From: Nitrospira sp.
Lineage (GTDB): Bacteria; Nitrospirota; Nitrospiria; Nitrospirales; Nitrospiraceae
Assembly: GCA_022226935.1 (NCBI GenBank)
Contig: CP092081.1
Coordinates: 3,321,566-3,385,565, forward strand
Reading direction: 5' to 3'
Length of the DNA stretch: 64,000 nt
The stretch's first letter is position 1. Each line of letters opens with the position of its first letter. Below are positions 8,203 through 20,076 of the stretch, piece after piece. The translations under genes were made by a program, and so were the position numbers. The notes under the pieces were generated by a model. That model was not told the DNA's origin. It was given only the letters and a program-made list of their open reading frames with translations, and ran no database searches.

Positions 8203-8631
8203 ATGCACATGATCAATAAGCGTCTGCTTGTCGGTAATGCCGATGATGCGAAAAACCCCCCGCCCCAGGTTGGAGCGATTCTCATGGTTGCAGAAGAACA
8301 AAATGTGACGGTTCCTGCAAGGGTTATCTATGCCAAGATTCCCATGAAGGAGTTTGGTGAGCCCGCGGTGTCAGCCCTCTATGAAGCTGTGCAATGGATC
8401 GAAGCGCGCTTGCCTGATCATCGGTTGATGGTATGTTGCCGCGCGGGCATGGGGCGCTCAGTCTCCGTAGCCATCGCCTATCTTTGCTGTGTGGAAGGTA
8501 TGACATATGCCGATGCACTCAAACTTGCCCTCACAAGGCGTCCCGGCGGTATGCCGTTACCACGCCTTGATAAGGTTATCGAGGACGTTTGCCACAGGCG
8601 TCGTACTGTAGAGCGACCTTCTCTCTCCTAG
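8203..8631 (+). CDS. Dual-specificity-type protein phosphatase
   Basis: A 142-residue Cys-dependent phosphatase. The P-loop is CCRAGMGRSVSVAIAYL: nucleophile Cys79 and Arg85 fit C-x5-R-S. The residue before the nucleophile is Cys78 instead of the usual His. The general-acid loop could lie near DHRL or upstream VYAKIPMKEFGE. Substrates (phosphoprotein, RNA or lipid) cannot be told. Alternative starts are the ATGs at 8203 and 8209. It appears monocistronic. Confidence 0.8.
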   Translation: MHMINKRLLVGNADDAKNPPPQVGAILMVAEEQNVTVPARVIYAKIPMKEFGEPAVSALYEAVQWIEARLPDHRLMVCCRAGMGRSVSVAIAYLCCVEGMTYADALKLALTRRPGGMPLPRLDKVIEDVCHRRRTVERPSLS

Positions 8632-8808
8632 ATTCGATTCCTCCAACTTTCGCAGTGTCTTTACCCGGTAAGCCTCCTCTCCCTTTCCGTATCGATTTCA
8701 TTGCCAAATCGGTTTGAAGGAACTGTCTCAAGGAGTTGCATTTTCTCTCGTCGCCATGGCGTAATTTAACGTTTTTTGTGTTATCACCCCGTGTACGGGA
8801 ATTTTATC

Positions 8809-9723
8809 ATGCCTGAATTGCCGGAAGCTGAAGTAGCTGCGCGCCAGCTGCGCGAGCGAGTGGTCGGAGCCCAGGTGAGCGATTGCTGGGTGGGACGAGA
8901 AGACATCGTACGAGAAGGCTTATCCTCCTTGGAATGGTTTCGCCGCGCGACGATTACAGGGGTGGAACGAAGAGGGAAAAGCGTCATCATTACGTTTATC
9001 CGCGCAGAGGAAATAAAATTTCTGGCTGCCGAATTGGGGATGACCGGCCTGCTCTTGTTTCGGAATACGCTGACGAAACACCCGCAACATACGCACTTTA
9101 TCCTGAGGCTTGAAGGAGGAGTGGAATCTGAGATCCGATATTGGAATCCACGTCGATTCGGACGACTCTCGTTATTAGATCAAGCTGGACTGGATCGATA
9201 TACCTCTCGTCGATTTGGGCCCGATCCGTTGGTGATAAGTCAAAAGCACTTTGTGCAGTTGCTGTCATCCACACGTAGCAGACTAAAATCCTTGTTGATG
9301 CATCAACAGGCTATCGCAGGGATTGGAAATATTTACGCCAATGAAATGCTGTTTCGTGCCCGACTTCATCCAGACCAGATTGCCAACCAGGTGAAGCAGA
9401 AGGCCGCGGAGCGGCTGCATGAAATAATGGGAGACGTCTTGCGAGAGGCAATTAATCTGGGTGGTTCCAGCGTGCGCGATTATTTCGCCCCAGACGGAAC
9501 AGAGGGGCAGTATAAGCGCCGCCACTTGGTCTATGCCAAGTCGGGCGAACCCTGCCCGAACGATTGTGGGACGATGATCAAGCGATCCATCGGCGAGCGA
9601 AGCTCATTTTATTGTCCGCGATGCCAACGCCTTCGCGGCCCTCGGCTTGGCTACAATAGAAAGGTCCGCGCCCGCTATCCAGATGTTTCTCGGGAATATA
9701 AGCTTATCAATTGTTTACAGTGA
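8809..9723 (+). CDS. mutM: Formamidopyrimidine-DNA glycosylase (Fpg/MutM family)
   Basis: Base-excision repair glycosylase/lyase removing oxidised purines. The start is fixed by the catalytic N-terminus MPELPEAEVAARQL, where Pro2 is the nucleophile and Glu3 the catalytic acid. An upstream in-frame GTG at 8776 would bury Pro2 and is rejected. The helix-two-turn-helix segment reads LMHQQAIAGIGNIYANEMLF. The C-terminal zinc finger has CPNDC and CPRC, so its first knuckle is C-x3-C where the family usually has C-x2-C. About 30 residues follow the finger. Length 304 is slightly long for the family. Confidence 0.9.
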   Translation: MPELPEAEVAARQLRERVVGAQVSDCWVGREDIVREGLSSLEWFRRATITGVERRGKSVIITFIRAEEIKFLAAELGMTGLLLFRNTLTKHPQHTHFILRLEGGVESEIRYWNPRRFGRLSLLDQAGLDRYTSRRFGPDPLVISQKHFVQLLSSTRSRLKSLLMHQQAIAGIGNIYANEMLFRARLHPDQIANQVKQKAAERLHEIMGDVLREAINLGGSSVRDYFAPDGTEGQYKRRHLVYAKSGEPCPNDCGTMIKRSIGERSSFYCPRCQRLRGPRLGYNRKVRARYPDVSREYKLINCLQ

Positions 9724-9859
9724 TGAATCTTCAGTGCCTATTATGGTAGGACTTCTGAGCTCGAAGCGTAGGCCCTTTGGAGGATTGAGCTAATCAGCGG
9801 AATTCGGTACTCTGTCGCTCCGTTTCTCTGCCCTATCACACACCAAGGAGTCGTCAATC

Positions 9860-11059
9860 ATGGCGAAAGTGCTGGAAGGTCCCGGGATGGGGCTGATGAA
9901 GAAGTGGGGAATCAACGTTCCCAATTACGTGGTCGTGACTTCAGTTGATGAGCTGACCAAATTGGGGCAAGCCAATGAATGGTTGAAGAAGTCGAAGCTG
10001 GTTGCCAAAGCACATGAAGCGCTCGGCTCGCGGTTTAAACTGGGATTGGTCAAGGTTGATTTAGATTTTAAGGCTGCAGAAGCCGCCACCAAAGAAATGA
10101 TTGGCCGCCAGGTCGGTAGCATTACCGTGACCCAGGTCATTGTTTCTGAAATGATTCCGCACAAGGAAGAATACTATTGTGCTGTGAAGTCGACGCGCGA
10201 AGGCAGTGAGATCCTGGTAGCCAATTGTGGCGGAATTGAGGTTGAGTCTAACTGGGAACGTGTCAAACGGTTGTGCCTCGAAATCGGGCAATCTCCCTCT
10301 CCCGAATCTCTCGAAAAACTCAGCAAGGAAGCAGGATTCTCCGGTGCGCTTGCCAAAAAAATGGCGGAGTTTGCTGGGAAAATGTTTGCCTGTTTCGATA
10401 GCGAAGACGCGCAATACCTTGAAGTGAATCCGGTCGTTCTGCGAGCTGCGGATGATGAACTGGTGGCCCTGGATGCGGTCACGCTTCTTGACGGTGATGC
10501 CAAGTTCAGGCACCCAGATTGGAACTTTGCCTTTGCCGCGGAATTCGGTCGAGCATACTCCAAGCAAGAACTTGAGGTAATGGCAGTCGATAGCAAGATC
10601 AAGGGGTCGGTCAAATTCATCGAAATCCCTGGCGGCGATACAGCCATGTTGCCTGCCGGCGGGGGCGCCAGTGTGTATTACTCTGATGCCGTCGTCGCCC
10701 GCGGCGGCAAGTTGGCAAATTATGCGGAATACTCCGGAGATCCACCCGACTGGGCCGTCGAGGTTCTCACCGAGAAAGTCTGCTCCCTTCCTGGTATCCG
10801 AAACATCATAGTCGGTGGTGCCATCGCAAATTTTACCGATGTCAAAAAGACCTTCGGCGGCATCATCAACGGATTCCGGAAAGCAAAGTCGGAAGGCAAA
10901 CTGAAAAATGTGAAGATCTGGGTACGCCGTGGTGGGCCGCGTGAAAAAGAAGGCCTTGATGCCATGCGCGCGCTGAAAGACGAGGGCTTTGATATCAATG
11001 TCTTCGACCGCAACACACCGCTTACCGACATTGTCGACAAGGCACTTCAAGCAAAGTAG
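9860..11059 (+). CDS. aclB: ATP-citrate lyase, small (beta) subunit
   Basis: ATP-grasp-type subunit of ATP-citrate lyase, which cleaves citrate to acetyl-CoA and oxaloacetate and drives the rTCA cycle in the reductive direction. It resembles succinyl-CoA synthetase beta: an ATP-grasp N-terminus (MAKVLEGPGMGLMKKWGINV) and a C-terminal CoA-ligase domain (IIVGGAIANFTDVKKTFGGI). Length 399 matches green-sulfur and Nitrospira AclB. A strong AAGGAG site precedes the ATG. It is followed by aclA after 42 bases. Confidence 0.93.
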   Translation: MAKVLEGPGMGLMKKWGINVPNYVVVTSVDELTKLGQANEWLKKSKLVAKAHEALGSRFKLGLVKVDLDFKAAEAATKEMIGRQVGSITVTQVIVSEMIPHKEEYYCAVKSTREGSEILVANCGGIEVESNWERVKRLCLEIGQSPSPESLEKLSKEAGFSGALAKKMAEFAGKMFACFDSEDAQYLEVNPVVLRAADDELVALDAVTLLDGDAKFRHPDWNFAFAAEFGRAYSKQELEVMAVDSKIKGSVKFIEIPGGDTAMLPAGGGASVYYSDAVVARGGKLANYAEYSGDPPDWAVEVLTEKVCSLPGIRNIIVGGAIANFTDVKKTFGGIINGFRKAKSEGKLKNVKIWVRRGGPREKEGLDAMRALKDEGFDINVFDRNTPLTDIVDKALQAK

Positions 11060-11101
11060 CCTGCCGCCTATGACCAACTGAATATAAGGGGAGATCCCGA
11101 G

Positions 11102-12922
11102 ATGAGTATTCTGGCAAACAAAGACACCCGCGTGGTGATCCAGGGTGGTCAAGCCGGTGTCAACGCCGCCCGTCGCATGGCCGAGTTCTGTTATCTCATC
11201 AAGCGTCCGCTGAACGTCGAGGCATTTGTGTATCCGCCAGATGCCGGTAAGACCAATGAGATACCTTACGGCAGCGGCCTCATCGCAATTCCTGTGTACA
11301 AGTCTATTGCCGAAGCGACGAAGAATCATCCGACCCTCAATACCAGTCTGGTATACATTGGCGCAGACCGTGCGATGAAGGGCGGAATGGAAGCGCTTGA
11401 TGATTCGCATATCAAGGTGGTCTCAATGATCACCGAGGGTGTACCGGAGAAGGACGCGAAGATCCTCGGGGCCCATGCGCGCAAGCTGGGTAAGGTGTTC
11501 AATGGCCCATCTTCTATCGGTATCATTTCCGCCGGGGCCTGCCGTCTGGGTGTAATCGGCGGTGCATTTGACAACCTCGTCCTTTCAAAGCTGTATCGTG
11601 AAGGGTCGTTCGGCGTCATTACCAAGTCTGGTGGGCTCTCGAATGAAATCATCTGGATCTGCTCCCAATTTGCCGATGGCATTACGACGGCGATCGGAAT
11701 TGGTGGCGATGCTTACCCTGGGACGGATTACGTCAGCTATCTTGAGATGTTTGAAAACGATCCGCAGACAAAAGCTGTCGTGATTGTGGGCGAAATGGGT
11801 GGCGACCTCGAGGAACGCGCGGCTGAATGGTATGGAGCCAAGAAGCGGCGGGTCAAATTAATCGCCGTCGTGTCTGGTTTCTGTCAAGAGAGTTTGCCTA
11901 AGGGAATGAAGTTCGGTCATGCCGGCGCCAAGGAAGGCATGAAAGGCGAAGGATCTGCTCGGTCAAAGTCCGATGCGCTCAAGAAAGCAGGAGCACTGGT
12001 GCCCCCGACCTTTGGCGCGCTCGGTCCAGCCATCAAGGAAACATATGAGGAGTTGCTGAAGTCCGGTCAGGTCAAGGCGCCAGTCGAACCGGCTGTTCTG
12101 CCTCGCTTACCGAAGACCGTTGAAGAAGCAATGAAGGCCGATGAAGTCATGGTTGCGCCACTTATTCGCACGACCATCAGCGATGACCGTGGCGATGAAC
12201 CATGCTACGACGGTTACCCAGCCTCTGAACTTATCAACAAAGGCTATGAAATCCCTCACGTCATCGGACTCCTGTGGGACAAGCGACTGATTTCCAAGCA
12301 AGAAGCCGAAATCATTAAGCGGATTATGATGCTCTCAGCTGATCATGGTCCGTGTGTAAGTGGGGCCTATGCGACGATTCTAGCTGCCTGTGCTGGTATC
12401 GGGCTTTCCCAGTCAGTGGCAGCGGGCATGATCATGATCGGTCCCCGTTTCGGCGGAGCCGTGACCGATGCCGGTCGTTTCTTTAAGTATGCAGTCGATA
12501 ATAAGATGTCGGTCGACGAATTCTTGGCCTACATGAAAAAGAACCATGGCCCGGTACCGGGTATCGGCCATCGTGTCAAGAGCCTGCGTAATCCGGATAA
12601 GCGGGTCAAGGAACTAGTTGGTTATGTTAAGAGCCTGAAAATTAAAACGCCTTGTTTGGATTTTGCACTTGAGGTGGAAAAGATTACCTCGGTGAAAAAG
12701 GATAATCTTATTCTGAACGTCGACGGGACCATGGCGGCTGTACTGGTCGATATCGGGTTCCCGGTTGATAGTTTGAACGGATTCTTCATCCTTTCCCGCA
12801 CGATTGGTTTAATTGGCCATTGGGTGGATCAGAAGCGGCAAGATAGTCGCTTGATTCGGTTGTTTGATTATCTGGTGAATTATGCGGCCCCAAAACGCCG
12901 CGAAGTGCCGCCGCTGAAGTAG
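11102..12922 (+). CDS. aclA: ATP-citrate lyase, large (alpha) subunit
   Basis: The 606-residue large subunit. The N-terminal half is succinyl-CoA synthetase alpha-like with a CoA-binding fold, and the C-terminal half is citrate-synthase-like. The phospho-accepting His is His273 in KFGHAGAKEGMKGEG. The citrate-synthase-type part carries GPRFGGAVTDAG and GIGHRVKSLRNPDKR. AGGGGAGA precedes the ATG. With aclB it forms the diagnostic rTCA enzyme. It is followed by aconitase after 104 bases, presumably cotranscribed. Confidence 0.95.
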   Translation: MSILANKDTRVVIQGGQAGVNAARRMAEFCYLIKRPLNVEAFVYPPDAGKTNEIPYGSGLIAIPVYKSIAEATKNHPTLNTSLVYIGADRAMKGGMEALDDSHIKVVSMITEGVPEKDAKILGAHARKLGKVFNGPSSIGIISAGACRLGVIGGAFDNLVLSKLYREGSFGVITKSGGLSNEIIWICSQFADGITTAIGIGGDAYPGTDYVSYLEMFENDPQTKAVVIVGEMGGDLEERAAEWYGAKKRRVKLIAVVSGFCQESLPKGMKFGHAGAKEGMKGEGSARSKSDALKKAGALVPPTFGALGPAIKETYEELLKSGQVKAPVEPAVLPRLPKTVEEAMKADEVMVAPLIRTTISDDRGDEPCYDGYPASELINKGYEIPHVIGLLWDKRLISKQEAEIIKRIMMLSADHGPCVSGAYATILAACAGIGLSQSVAAGMIMIGPRFGGAVTDAGRFFKYAVDNKMSVDEFLAYMKKNHGPVPGIGHRVKSLRNPDKRVKELVGYVKSLKIKTPCLDFALEVEKITSVKKDNLILNVDGTMAAVLVDIGFPVDSLNGFFILSRTIGLIGHWVDQKRQDSRLIRLFDYLVNYAAPKRREVPPLK

Positions 12923-13026
12923 CACAAAACGTGACCAGTTGTTTGCGAAAACGGTCCTGCTGGCCCACCTTCGCAGAGAACGGGTCTCGCAACCTATAGA
13001 TCGTAATAACAGACGGAGAACCTACT

Positions 13027-15270
13027 ATGTCCATGGATCTCGCCAAAGCGCTCTATGCCAAGATGCCGGAGGTTTTTGCCAGGGCCAGAAAAAAGTTCGG
13101 CCGGGGTTTGACGCTGGCCGAAAAGATTCTTGTCTCCCACGCGGACAATTTTGATAGCCAGACTTGGGAACGTGGTAAGGCCATGCTGGCCCTCCGGCCA
13201 GATCGTGTGGCCATGCAGGACGCCACAGCCCAGATGGCCGTGTTGCAATTCATGCAAGCCAACAAGAAAAAAGCGGCGGTGCCCAGCACGATCCATTGCG
13301 ACCATTTGATCCGTGCCGAAATGGGATCCGAAAAGGATCTCCTTCGCGCGCTCGATGAGAACCAGGAAGTCTATAATTTCCTCGCCTCTGCGGCGAAAAA
13401 ATATGGCATTGGGTTTTGGAAGCCTGGCGCCGGAATCATCCACCAGGTCGTATTGGAGAATTACGCCTTTCCCGGCTGCTTGATCATCGGAACCGACTCA
13501 CACACTCCCAATGGGGGTGGCTTGGGTGGGCTGGCGATTGGTGTTGGCGGAGCGGATGCCGGCGAAGTCATGGCTGGCCTTCCCTGGGAAGTACTGCATC
13601 CCAAGCTGATCGGCGTACGCCTGACCGGAAAGCTCAGTGGTTGGGCTTCCCCTAAAGACGTAATTCTCTATCTGTGTGGCCTACTTACCGTGAAAGGCGG
13701 CACGAACAAGATCGTGGAGTACTTCGGGCCGGGCGCTGAAACCATCAGCGCCACCGGTAAGGGCACTATCTGCAATATGGGCGCAGAATTAGGTGCTACG
13801 ACCTCCGTCTTCCCGTTCGATGAGAAGATGGTGGCCTACATGAAAATCACCGACCGCGCCGATCTGGCCAACTTCACTCAATCGCACAAAGATCTGCTAG
13901 TGGCCGATCCCGAAGTCGCTCAGTCACCCGAAAAATACTACGATCAAATTGTCGAGATCGACCTGTCGAAGCTGGAACCGCATGTCGTCGGTCCCCACAC
14001 CCCTGATCTCGCACGGCCCATTTCGAAATTAAAAGCCGAGGCGCAAGAAAAGGGCTATCCGGTCGAGCTGAAGGCAGCGTTGATCGGTAGCTGCACGAAT
14101 TCCTCGTATGAGGACATCAGCCGTTCTGCCCACGTGGCTCAACAGGCATTGAAGGCGGGGTTGAAGGCGAAGGCGTCATTTCTGATCTCGCCGGGCTCTG
14201 AACGCATTTATCACACGATGAAGCGGGATGGGTTCATGGATACCTTTGAAAAGCTCGGCGGAACTGTGTTGTCCAATTCCTGCGGCCCCTGCATTGGACA
14301 GTGGAAACGGGCCGATGGAGTCAAGGGGCGTGCGGACTCCATTGTCAGTTCCTTCAATCGCAACTTCCCTGGACGCAATGACGGAATCAGCGAAACGCTG
14401 TCCTTCCTCGCCAGCCCCGAAGTCGTGACCGCGTATGCCATCACGGGTGATTTGGGTTTTGACCCAGTCAACCAATCGGTTAAGGGGGCAGACGGGAAGG
14501 AGTTTAAGCTTCAGCCGCCGGTGGGTGAGGAATTACCGGCCAAGGGTTTTGCTAAGGGGGAAGAAGGGTTCGTGGCGCCGGCAGAAGACGGCTCGAATCT
14601 GACAGTGGACATTCCGCCGACCAGCGAACGATTGCAATTGTTGCAACCGTTCCCGAAATGGGATGGCAAAGATTTCGAGAAATTGCCACTCCTGATCAAG
14701 ACCAAAGGTAAGACGACGACGGACCATATTTCGCCGGCAGGGCCATGGCTTAAGTTCCGCGGTCACTTGGACAAGATCAGCGACAATATGTTCTTGGGGG
14801 CCAATAATAGCTTTTCGTCGGAGCCCGGTAAGGGATCCAACGTCCTGACTGGTGAATCCAATCTTACAATGGCTCAGATTGCACGCGCCTATAAGGCCAA
14901 AGGTATCGGGTCTATTGTCGTTGGAGACGAAAACTACGGCGAAGGGAGTAGCCGTGAGCATGCTGCAATGTCTCCGCGTTTCTTGAATGTCCGGGCTGTT
15001 ATCACCAAGAGCTTTGCCCGTATTCATGAAACCAATTTAAAGAAGCAGGGCATCCTCCCGCTCACGTTTGCCGAACCTAAGGACTATGAAAAAATCGAAC
15101 AAAACGATCGTATCAGCGTGGTGGACCTGGCCAATTTGGCGCCTGGCAAGCCCGTGACAGTGGTCATTCATAAGACTGGTGGTGATGTGAAGATTCAGAC
15201 GAATCACAGCATGACTGCTCAGCAAATCACCTGGTTCAAGGCTGGATCAGCGTTGAATGCTTTGAACTAA
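13027..15270 (+). CDS. acn: Aconitate hydratase (mitochondrial/AcnA-like type)
   Basis: Isomerises citrate and isocitrate through a [4Fe-4S] cluster. Length 747 fits the mitochondrial-like aconitase class. Cluster and active-site text is visible: [23 protein letters not shown] and [13 protein letters not shown] hold the three cluster Cys. The swivel domain carries [26 protein letters not shown]-type ribosome site text is upstream. It lies between aclA and isocitrate dehydrogenase, and works in the citrate-forming direction in the rTCA cycle. Confidence 0.93.
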   Translation: MSMDLAKALYAKMPEVFARARKKFGRGLTLAEKILVSHADNFDSQTWERGKAMLALRPDRVAMQDATAQMAVLQFMQANKKKAAVPSTIHCDHLIRAEMGSEKDLLRALDENQEVYNFLASAAKKYGIGFWKPGAGIIHQVVLENYAFPGCLIIGTDSHTPNGGGLGGLAIGVGGADAGEVMAGLPWEVLHPKLIGVRLTGKLSGWASPKDVILYLCGLLTVKGGTNKIVEYFGPGAETISATGKGTICNMGAELGATTSVFPFDEKMVAYMKITDRADLANFTQSHKDLLVADPEVAQSPEKYYDQIVEIDLSKLEPHVVGPHTPDLARPISKLKAEAQEKGYPVELKAALIGSCTNSSYEDISRSAHVAQQALKAGLKAKASFLISPGSERIYHTMKRDGFMDTFEKLGGTVLSNSCGPCIGQWKRADGVKGRADSIVSSFNRNFPGRNDGISETLSFLASPEVVTAYAITGDLGFDPVNQSVKGADGKEFKLQPPVGEELPAKGFAKGEEGFVAPAEDGSNLTVDIPPTSERLQLLQPFPKWDGKDFEKLPLLIKTKGKTTTDHISPAGPWLKFRGHLDKISDNMFLGANNSFSSEPGKGSNVLTGESNLTMAQIARAYKAKGIGSIVVGDENYGEGSSREHAAMSPRFLNVRAVITKSFARIHETNLKKQGILPLTFAEPKDYEKIEQNDRISVVDLANLAPGKPVTVVIHKTGGDVKIQTNHSMTAQQITWFKAGSALNALN

Positions 15271-17526
<2,256 letters not shown>

Positions 17527-17550
17527 GCGGTCATGATTTGATCCGGTGGG

Positions 17551-17593
17551 GCGCAAGAAGGACCCAGAGTCCCTTCTTGCGCCGCATCTTTTT
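17551..17593 (+). terminator. Intrinsic terminator after icd
   Basis: A perfect 11-bp stem (17551-17561 with 17572-17582), 10-base loop, then TCTTTTT ending at 17593. It lies inside an in-frame upward extension of the next gene, which argues for that gene's start at 17612. Confidence 0.85.
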
Positions 17594-17611
17594 ACGATTC
17601 ACGAGAAAGCC

Positions 17612-18322
17612 ATGGCACAAGAAGACACCAATGTGATCGATCAGCCTGAAGTGTTGCGCCACAAAATGGTGACCATTGAGATTTCTGGGAAAAAGTACGA
17701 AGTCCCGGAAGGTATTACGGTGATCAAGGCCTTGTGGCATACCGGCCAGGAGGTTGTGCGAGGCGCAGGGTGTCTCGGTGGATTTTGTGGCGCCTGTGCA
17801 ACATATTATCGCACGAAGGACGACCCGAAGGTTCGAACCTGTTTGGCTTGTCAGATGGCCGTTGAGGACGGTATGTCCTTTACCATCATGCCTCCGTTTC
17901 CAGCCCGCAAAGCGCTGTACGACATTCAGTCGCTCAAAGATCCTAAGCAAGATCTCTTCAATTTGTACCCTGAGGCGCCACTCTGCAGAAACTGTAATGC
18001 GTGCACGGAAGCCTGCCCTCAGAAAATTGATGTGCGTGAAGGAGTCTGGAAAGCCGTATTTGGTGACTTCAAAAGCGTGTCAGAAATGTTCATGGACTGT
18101 GTCATGTGCGGCATGTGCACTCCTGTCTGCATTGCCGACATCGCTCCAAACCTCGTGGCTTTATATGTAAGCCGGGCCCAGGGAGCGCATTTTACCGAGA
18201 AGCCACAGGGCCTTGATATTCGCATCAAAGAAATTCAGGACGGCCGATTCAACGACGAGTGGAGCAAAGTACTCGCGATGAACGAACAGGAGTTGGCCGA
18301 TCACTGTGCGACCGTAAAGTAA
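17612..18322 (+). CDS. frdB: Fumarate reductase/succinate dehydrogenase iron-sulfur subunit
   Basis: A 236-residue iron-sulfur subunit. A plant-ferredoxin-like [2Fe-2S] domain has C54, C59, C62 and C77 (CLGGFCGAC ... RTCLAC). Two further sets follow: C125-x2-C128-x2-C131-x3-C135-P and C163-x2-C166-x2-C169-x3-C173. The last set has the C-x2-C-x2-C pattern, not the C-x5-C spacing of the third cluster in classical SdhB. This points to the Aquificales-like or HdrC-like fumarate reductase type. No membrane-anchor gene is nearby, so the enzyme may be soluble. The start at 17612 is chosen because a terminator fills the region just upstream. Confidence 0.82.
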   Translation: MAQEDTNVIDQPEVLRHKMVTIEISGKKYEVPEGITVIKALWHTGQEVVRGAGCLGGFCGACATYYRTKDDPKVRTCLACQMAVEDGMSFTIMPPFPARKALYDIQSLKDPKQDLFNLYPEAPLCRNCNACTEACPQKIDVREGVWKAVFGDFKSVSEMFMDCVMCGMCTPVCIADIAPNLVALYVSRAQGAHFTEKPQGLDIRIKEIQDGRFNDEWSKVLAMNEQELADHCATVK

Positions 18323-18390
18323 CGCATTGTGCCGTTAGCCGGTTCTGAGCGCATGGCTCGGGTACTGTGCTCCGCGCTGAAAGTGAAACC

Positions 18391-19992
18391 ATGGATATTC
18401 ATGCACTCCAGCAGATTGTTCACCAAACCCGAGATGCTCGTCGCAAGCAAACTATTCCAAAGTTTTCCCCTGCCGATCGCGACCAGTTGATTCATAAGTA
18501 TCACCCCGATTATCGAGCGAGTGCCTATCGGCCGATTCGATTTGGACCCAATGCCGACGACAAAACTGTTGTCGAACTTGCAGCGCTGCTCGAAGGTGAC
18601 AGCTCAATCCCAGAGCAGATCGACTTGACGCCTCAATATACGACGGACGTCTTGGTTATTGGCGGCGGCGGCGCCGGGTGTGCTGCGGCACTCCACGCTC
18701 ACGCCACCGGTGCGAAGGTGATCCTGGCTACAAAACTTCGTCTTGGGGATTCCAATAGCGTGATGGCTCAAGGCGGCATGCAAATCTCCGTTGCCCCTGA
18801 AGACTCTCCGGTTACACATTTTCTGGATACCCTCAAGGGCGGACACATGCAGAACGACCATGATCTGCTGAAGGTTATGGTTGAAGAGGGGCCATCCATT
18901 GCCAAGTGGCTGATTGAGCTTGGCGTACTCTTTGATCGGCAGGCCGACGGCAATTTGCATGTCAAAAAAGGTGGGGGAAGTTCGAAACCCCGTCTTCTTA
19001 CCTGCTCAGACTACACCGGCCTTGAAATCATGCGTGTCCTGAAGGACGAAGTGCTGAACCAAAAAATTCAGTTACTTGAGTTCTGCGCAGCTGTCGAGTT
19101 ATTGAGCGATGACAACGGTCAGTGTACCGGAGCCATTTTCAAGGATCTCGACAATCACCGCCATGTCGTAGTCGCCGCCAAGTCGGTTATTCTTGCGACG
19201 GGTGGCATCGGCCGGTTACACATCCAGGGATTTCCCACCAGCAATCATTACGGTGCCACCGGTGACGGGTTATGCCTCTCGTATCGGATGGGCGCCAAGT
19301 TGGACCATATCGACACCTTTCAGTACCACCCCTCAGGCGCGGTGTATCCGGAGCAGTTGATCGGAGCCCTCGTCACGGAAGGTATTCGGTCAGAGGGTGG
19401 TCATCTCGTGAACGCCAAGGGAGAGCGGTTTGTCAACGAGTTGGACACGCGCGACGTTGTCTCCTCCTCGATCATTCGGGAGTGTGAGGAAGGCCGTGGT
19501 ATTCGCACGATGTCAGGTCGGATCGGAGTATGGTTGGATACGCCGTTGCTTGATGCGGAGCATGGGCCTGGGACGGTAGAGAAGCATTTCCCCGCGATGA
19601 TGATGCAGTTCGAACGGTTTGGAATCGATATTAGTAAAGACCCCGTGCTCATCTACCCGACCTTGCACTACCAGAACGGCGGGGTGAAGATCGATGCGAA
19701 CTCGGAAACCAACGTCAAGAACCTGTTTGTCGCGGGAGAAGCATCCGGAGGGCTGCATGGTCGAAACCGATTGATGGGCAATTCCTTACTTGATCTGATG
19801 GTCTTCGGGAAACGTTCGGGCTTAACTGCCGCATCGCGTGCCGGATCTATGCCCCAAGGAAAATTGACGCTGAACCATTTGCAGCGGTTTCGAGCCGATG
19901 CGAAGAAGCATGGGAATTCCAGCGGAGTAATCTCGCCCATGATTCTTCCTGCCTATACCCGCAGAGAACCCGAACGTACCGCCACCAAATGA
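18391..19992 (+). CDS. frdA: Fumarate reductase flavoprotein subunit
   Basis: Flavoprotein subunit, 533 residues. The FAD site is TTDVLVIGGGGAGCAAALHA (from about 84). Substrate-site text includes YHPSGAVYP, EGIRSEGGHLVN and LDTRDVVSSSI. The motif that carries the covalent FAD-linking His in classical SdhA/FrdA reads SNSVMAQGG, with Asn122 at the His position, so FAD is probably not covalently bound. This agrees with a fumarate-reducing role in the rTCA cycle. An 80-residue N-terminal extension precedes the FAD domain. GTG 18367 is an alternative start. L-aspartate oxidase is related, but the frdB partner and text favour fumarate reductase. Confidence 0.82.
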   Translation: MDIHALQQIVHQTRDARRKQTIPKFSPADRDQLIHKYHPDYRASAYRPIRFGPNADDKTVVELAALLEGDSSIPEQIDLTPQYTTDVLVIGGGGAGCAAALHAHATGAKVILATKLRLGDSNSVMAQGGMQISVAPEDSPVTHFLDTLKGGHMQNDHDLLKVMVEEGPSIAKWLIELGVLFDRQADGNLHVKKGGGSSKPRLLTCSDYTGLEIMRVLKDEVLNQKIQLLEFCAAVELLSDDNGQCTGAIFKDLDNHRHVVVAAKSVILATGGIGRLHIQGFPTSNHYGATGDGLCLSYRMGAKLDHIDTFQYHPSGAVYPEQLIGALVTEGIRSEGGHLVNAKGERFVNELDTRDVVSSSIIRECEEGRGIRTMSGRIGVWLDTPLLDAEHGPGTVEKHFPAMMMQFERFGIDISKDPVLIYPTLHYQNGGVKIDANSETNVKNLFVAGEASGGLHGRNRLMGNSLLDLMVFGKRSGLTAASRAGSMPQGKLTLNHLQRFRADAKKHGNSSGVISPMILPAYTRREPERTATK

Positions 19993-20076
19993 TGGTACGG
20001 TTTCACAACGCAAATCATTGGGCTTCTGCGCACGCTATGTTATTCGCCATGAGCCACTAGCTCTTATGAGGATTCA

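Noticed and set aside
10061..11410. 449-codon minus-strand open frame opposite aclB/aclA
   Set aside because: It crosses the aclB-aclA junction antisense to two highly conserved genes and has no recognisable domain.
17546..17611. Upward extension of frdB to a GTG at 17546
   Set aside because: It would translate through a strong intrinsic terminator (17551-17593); the ATG at 17612 is preferred.
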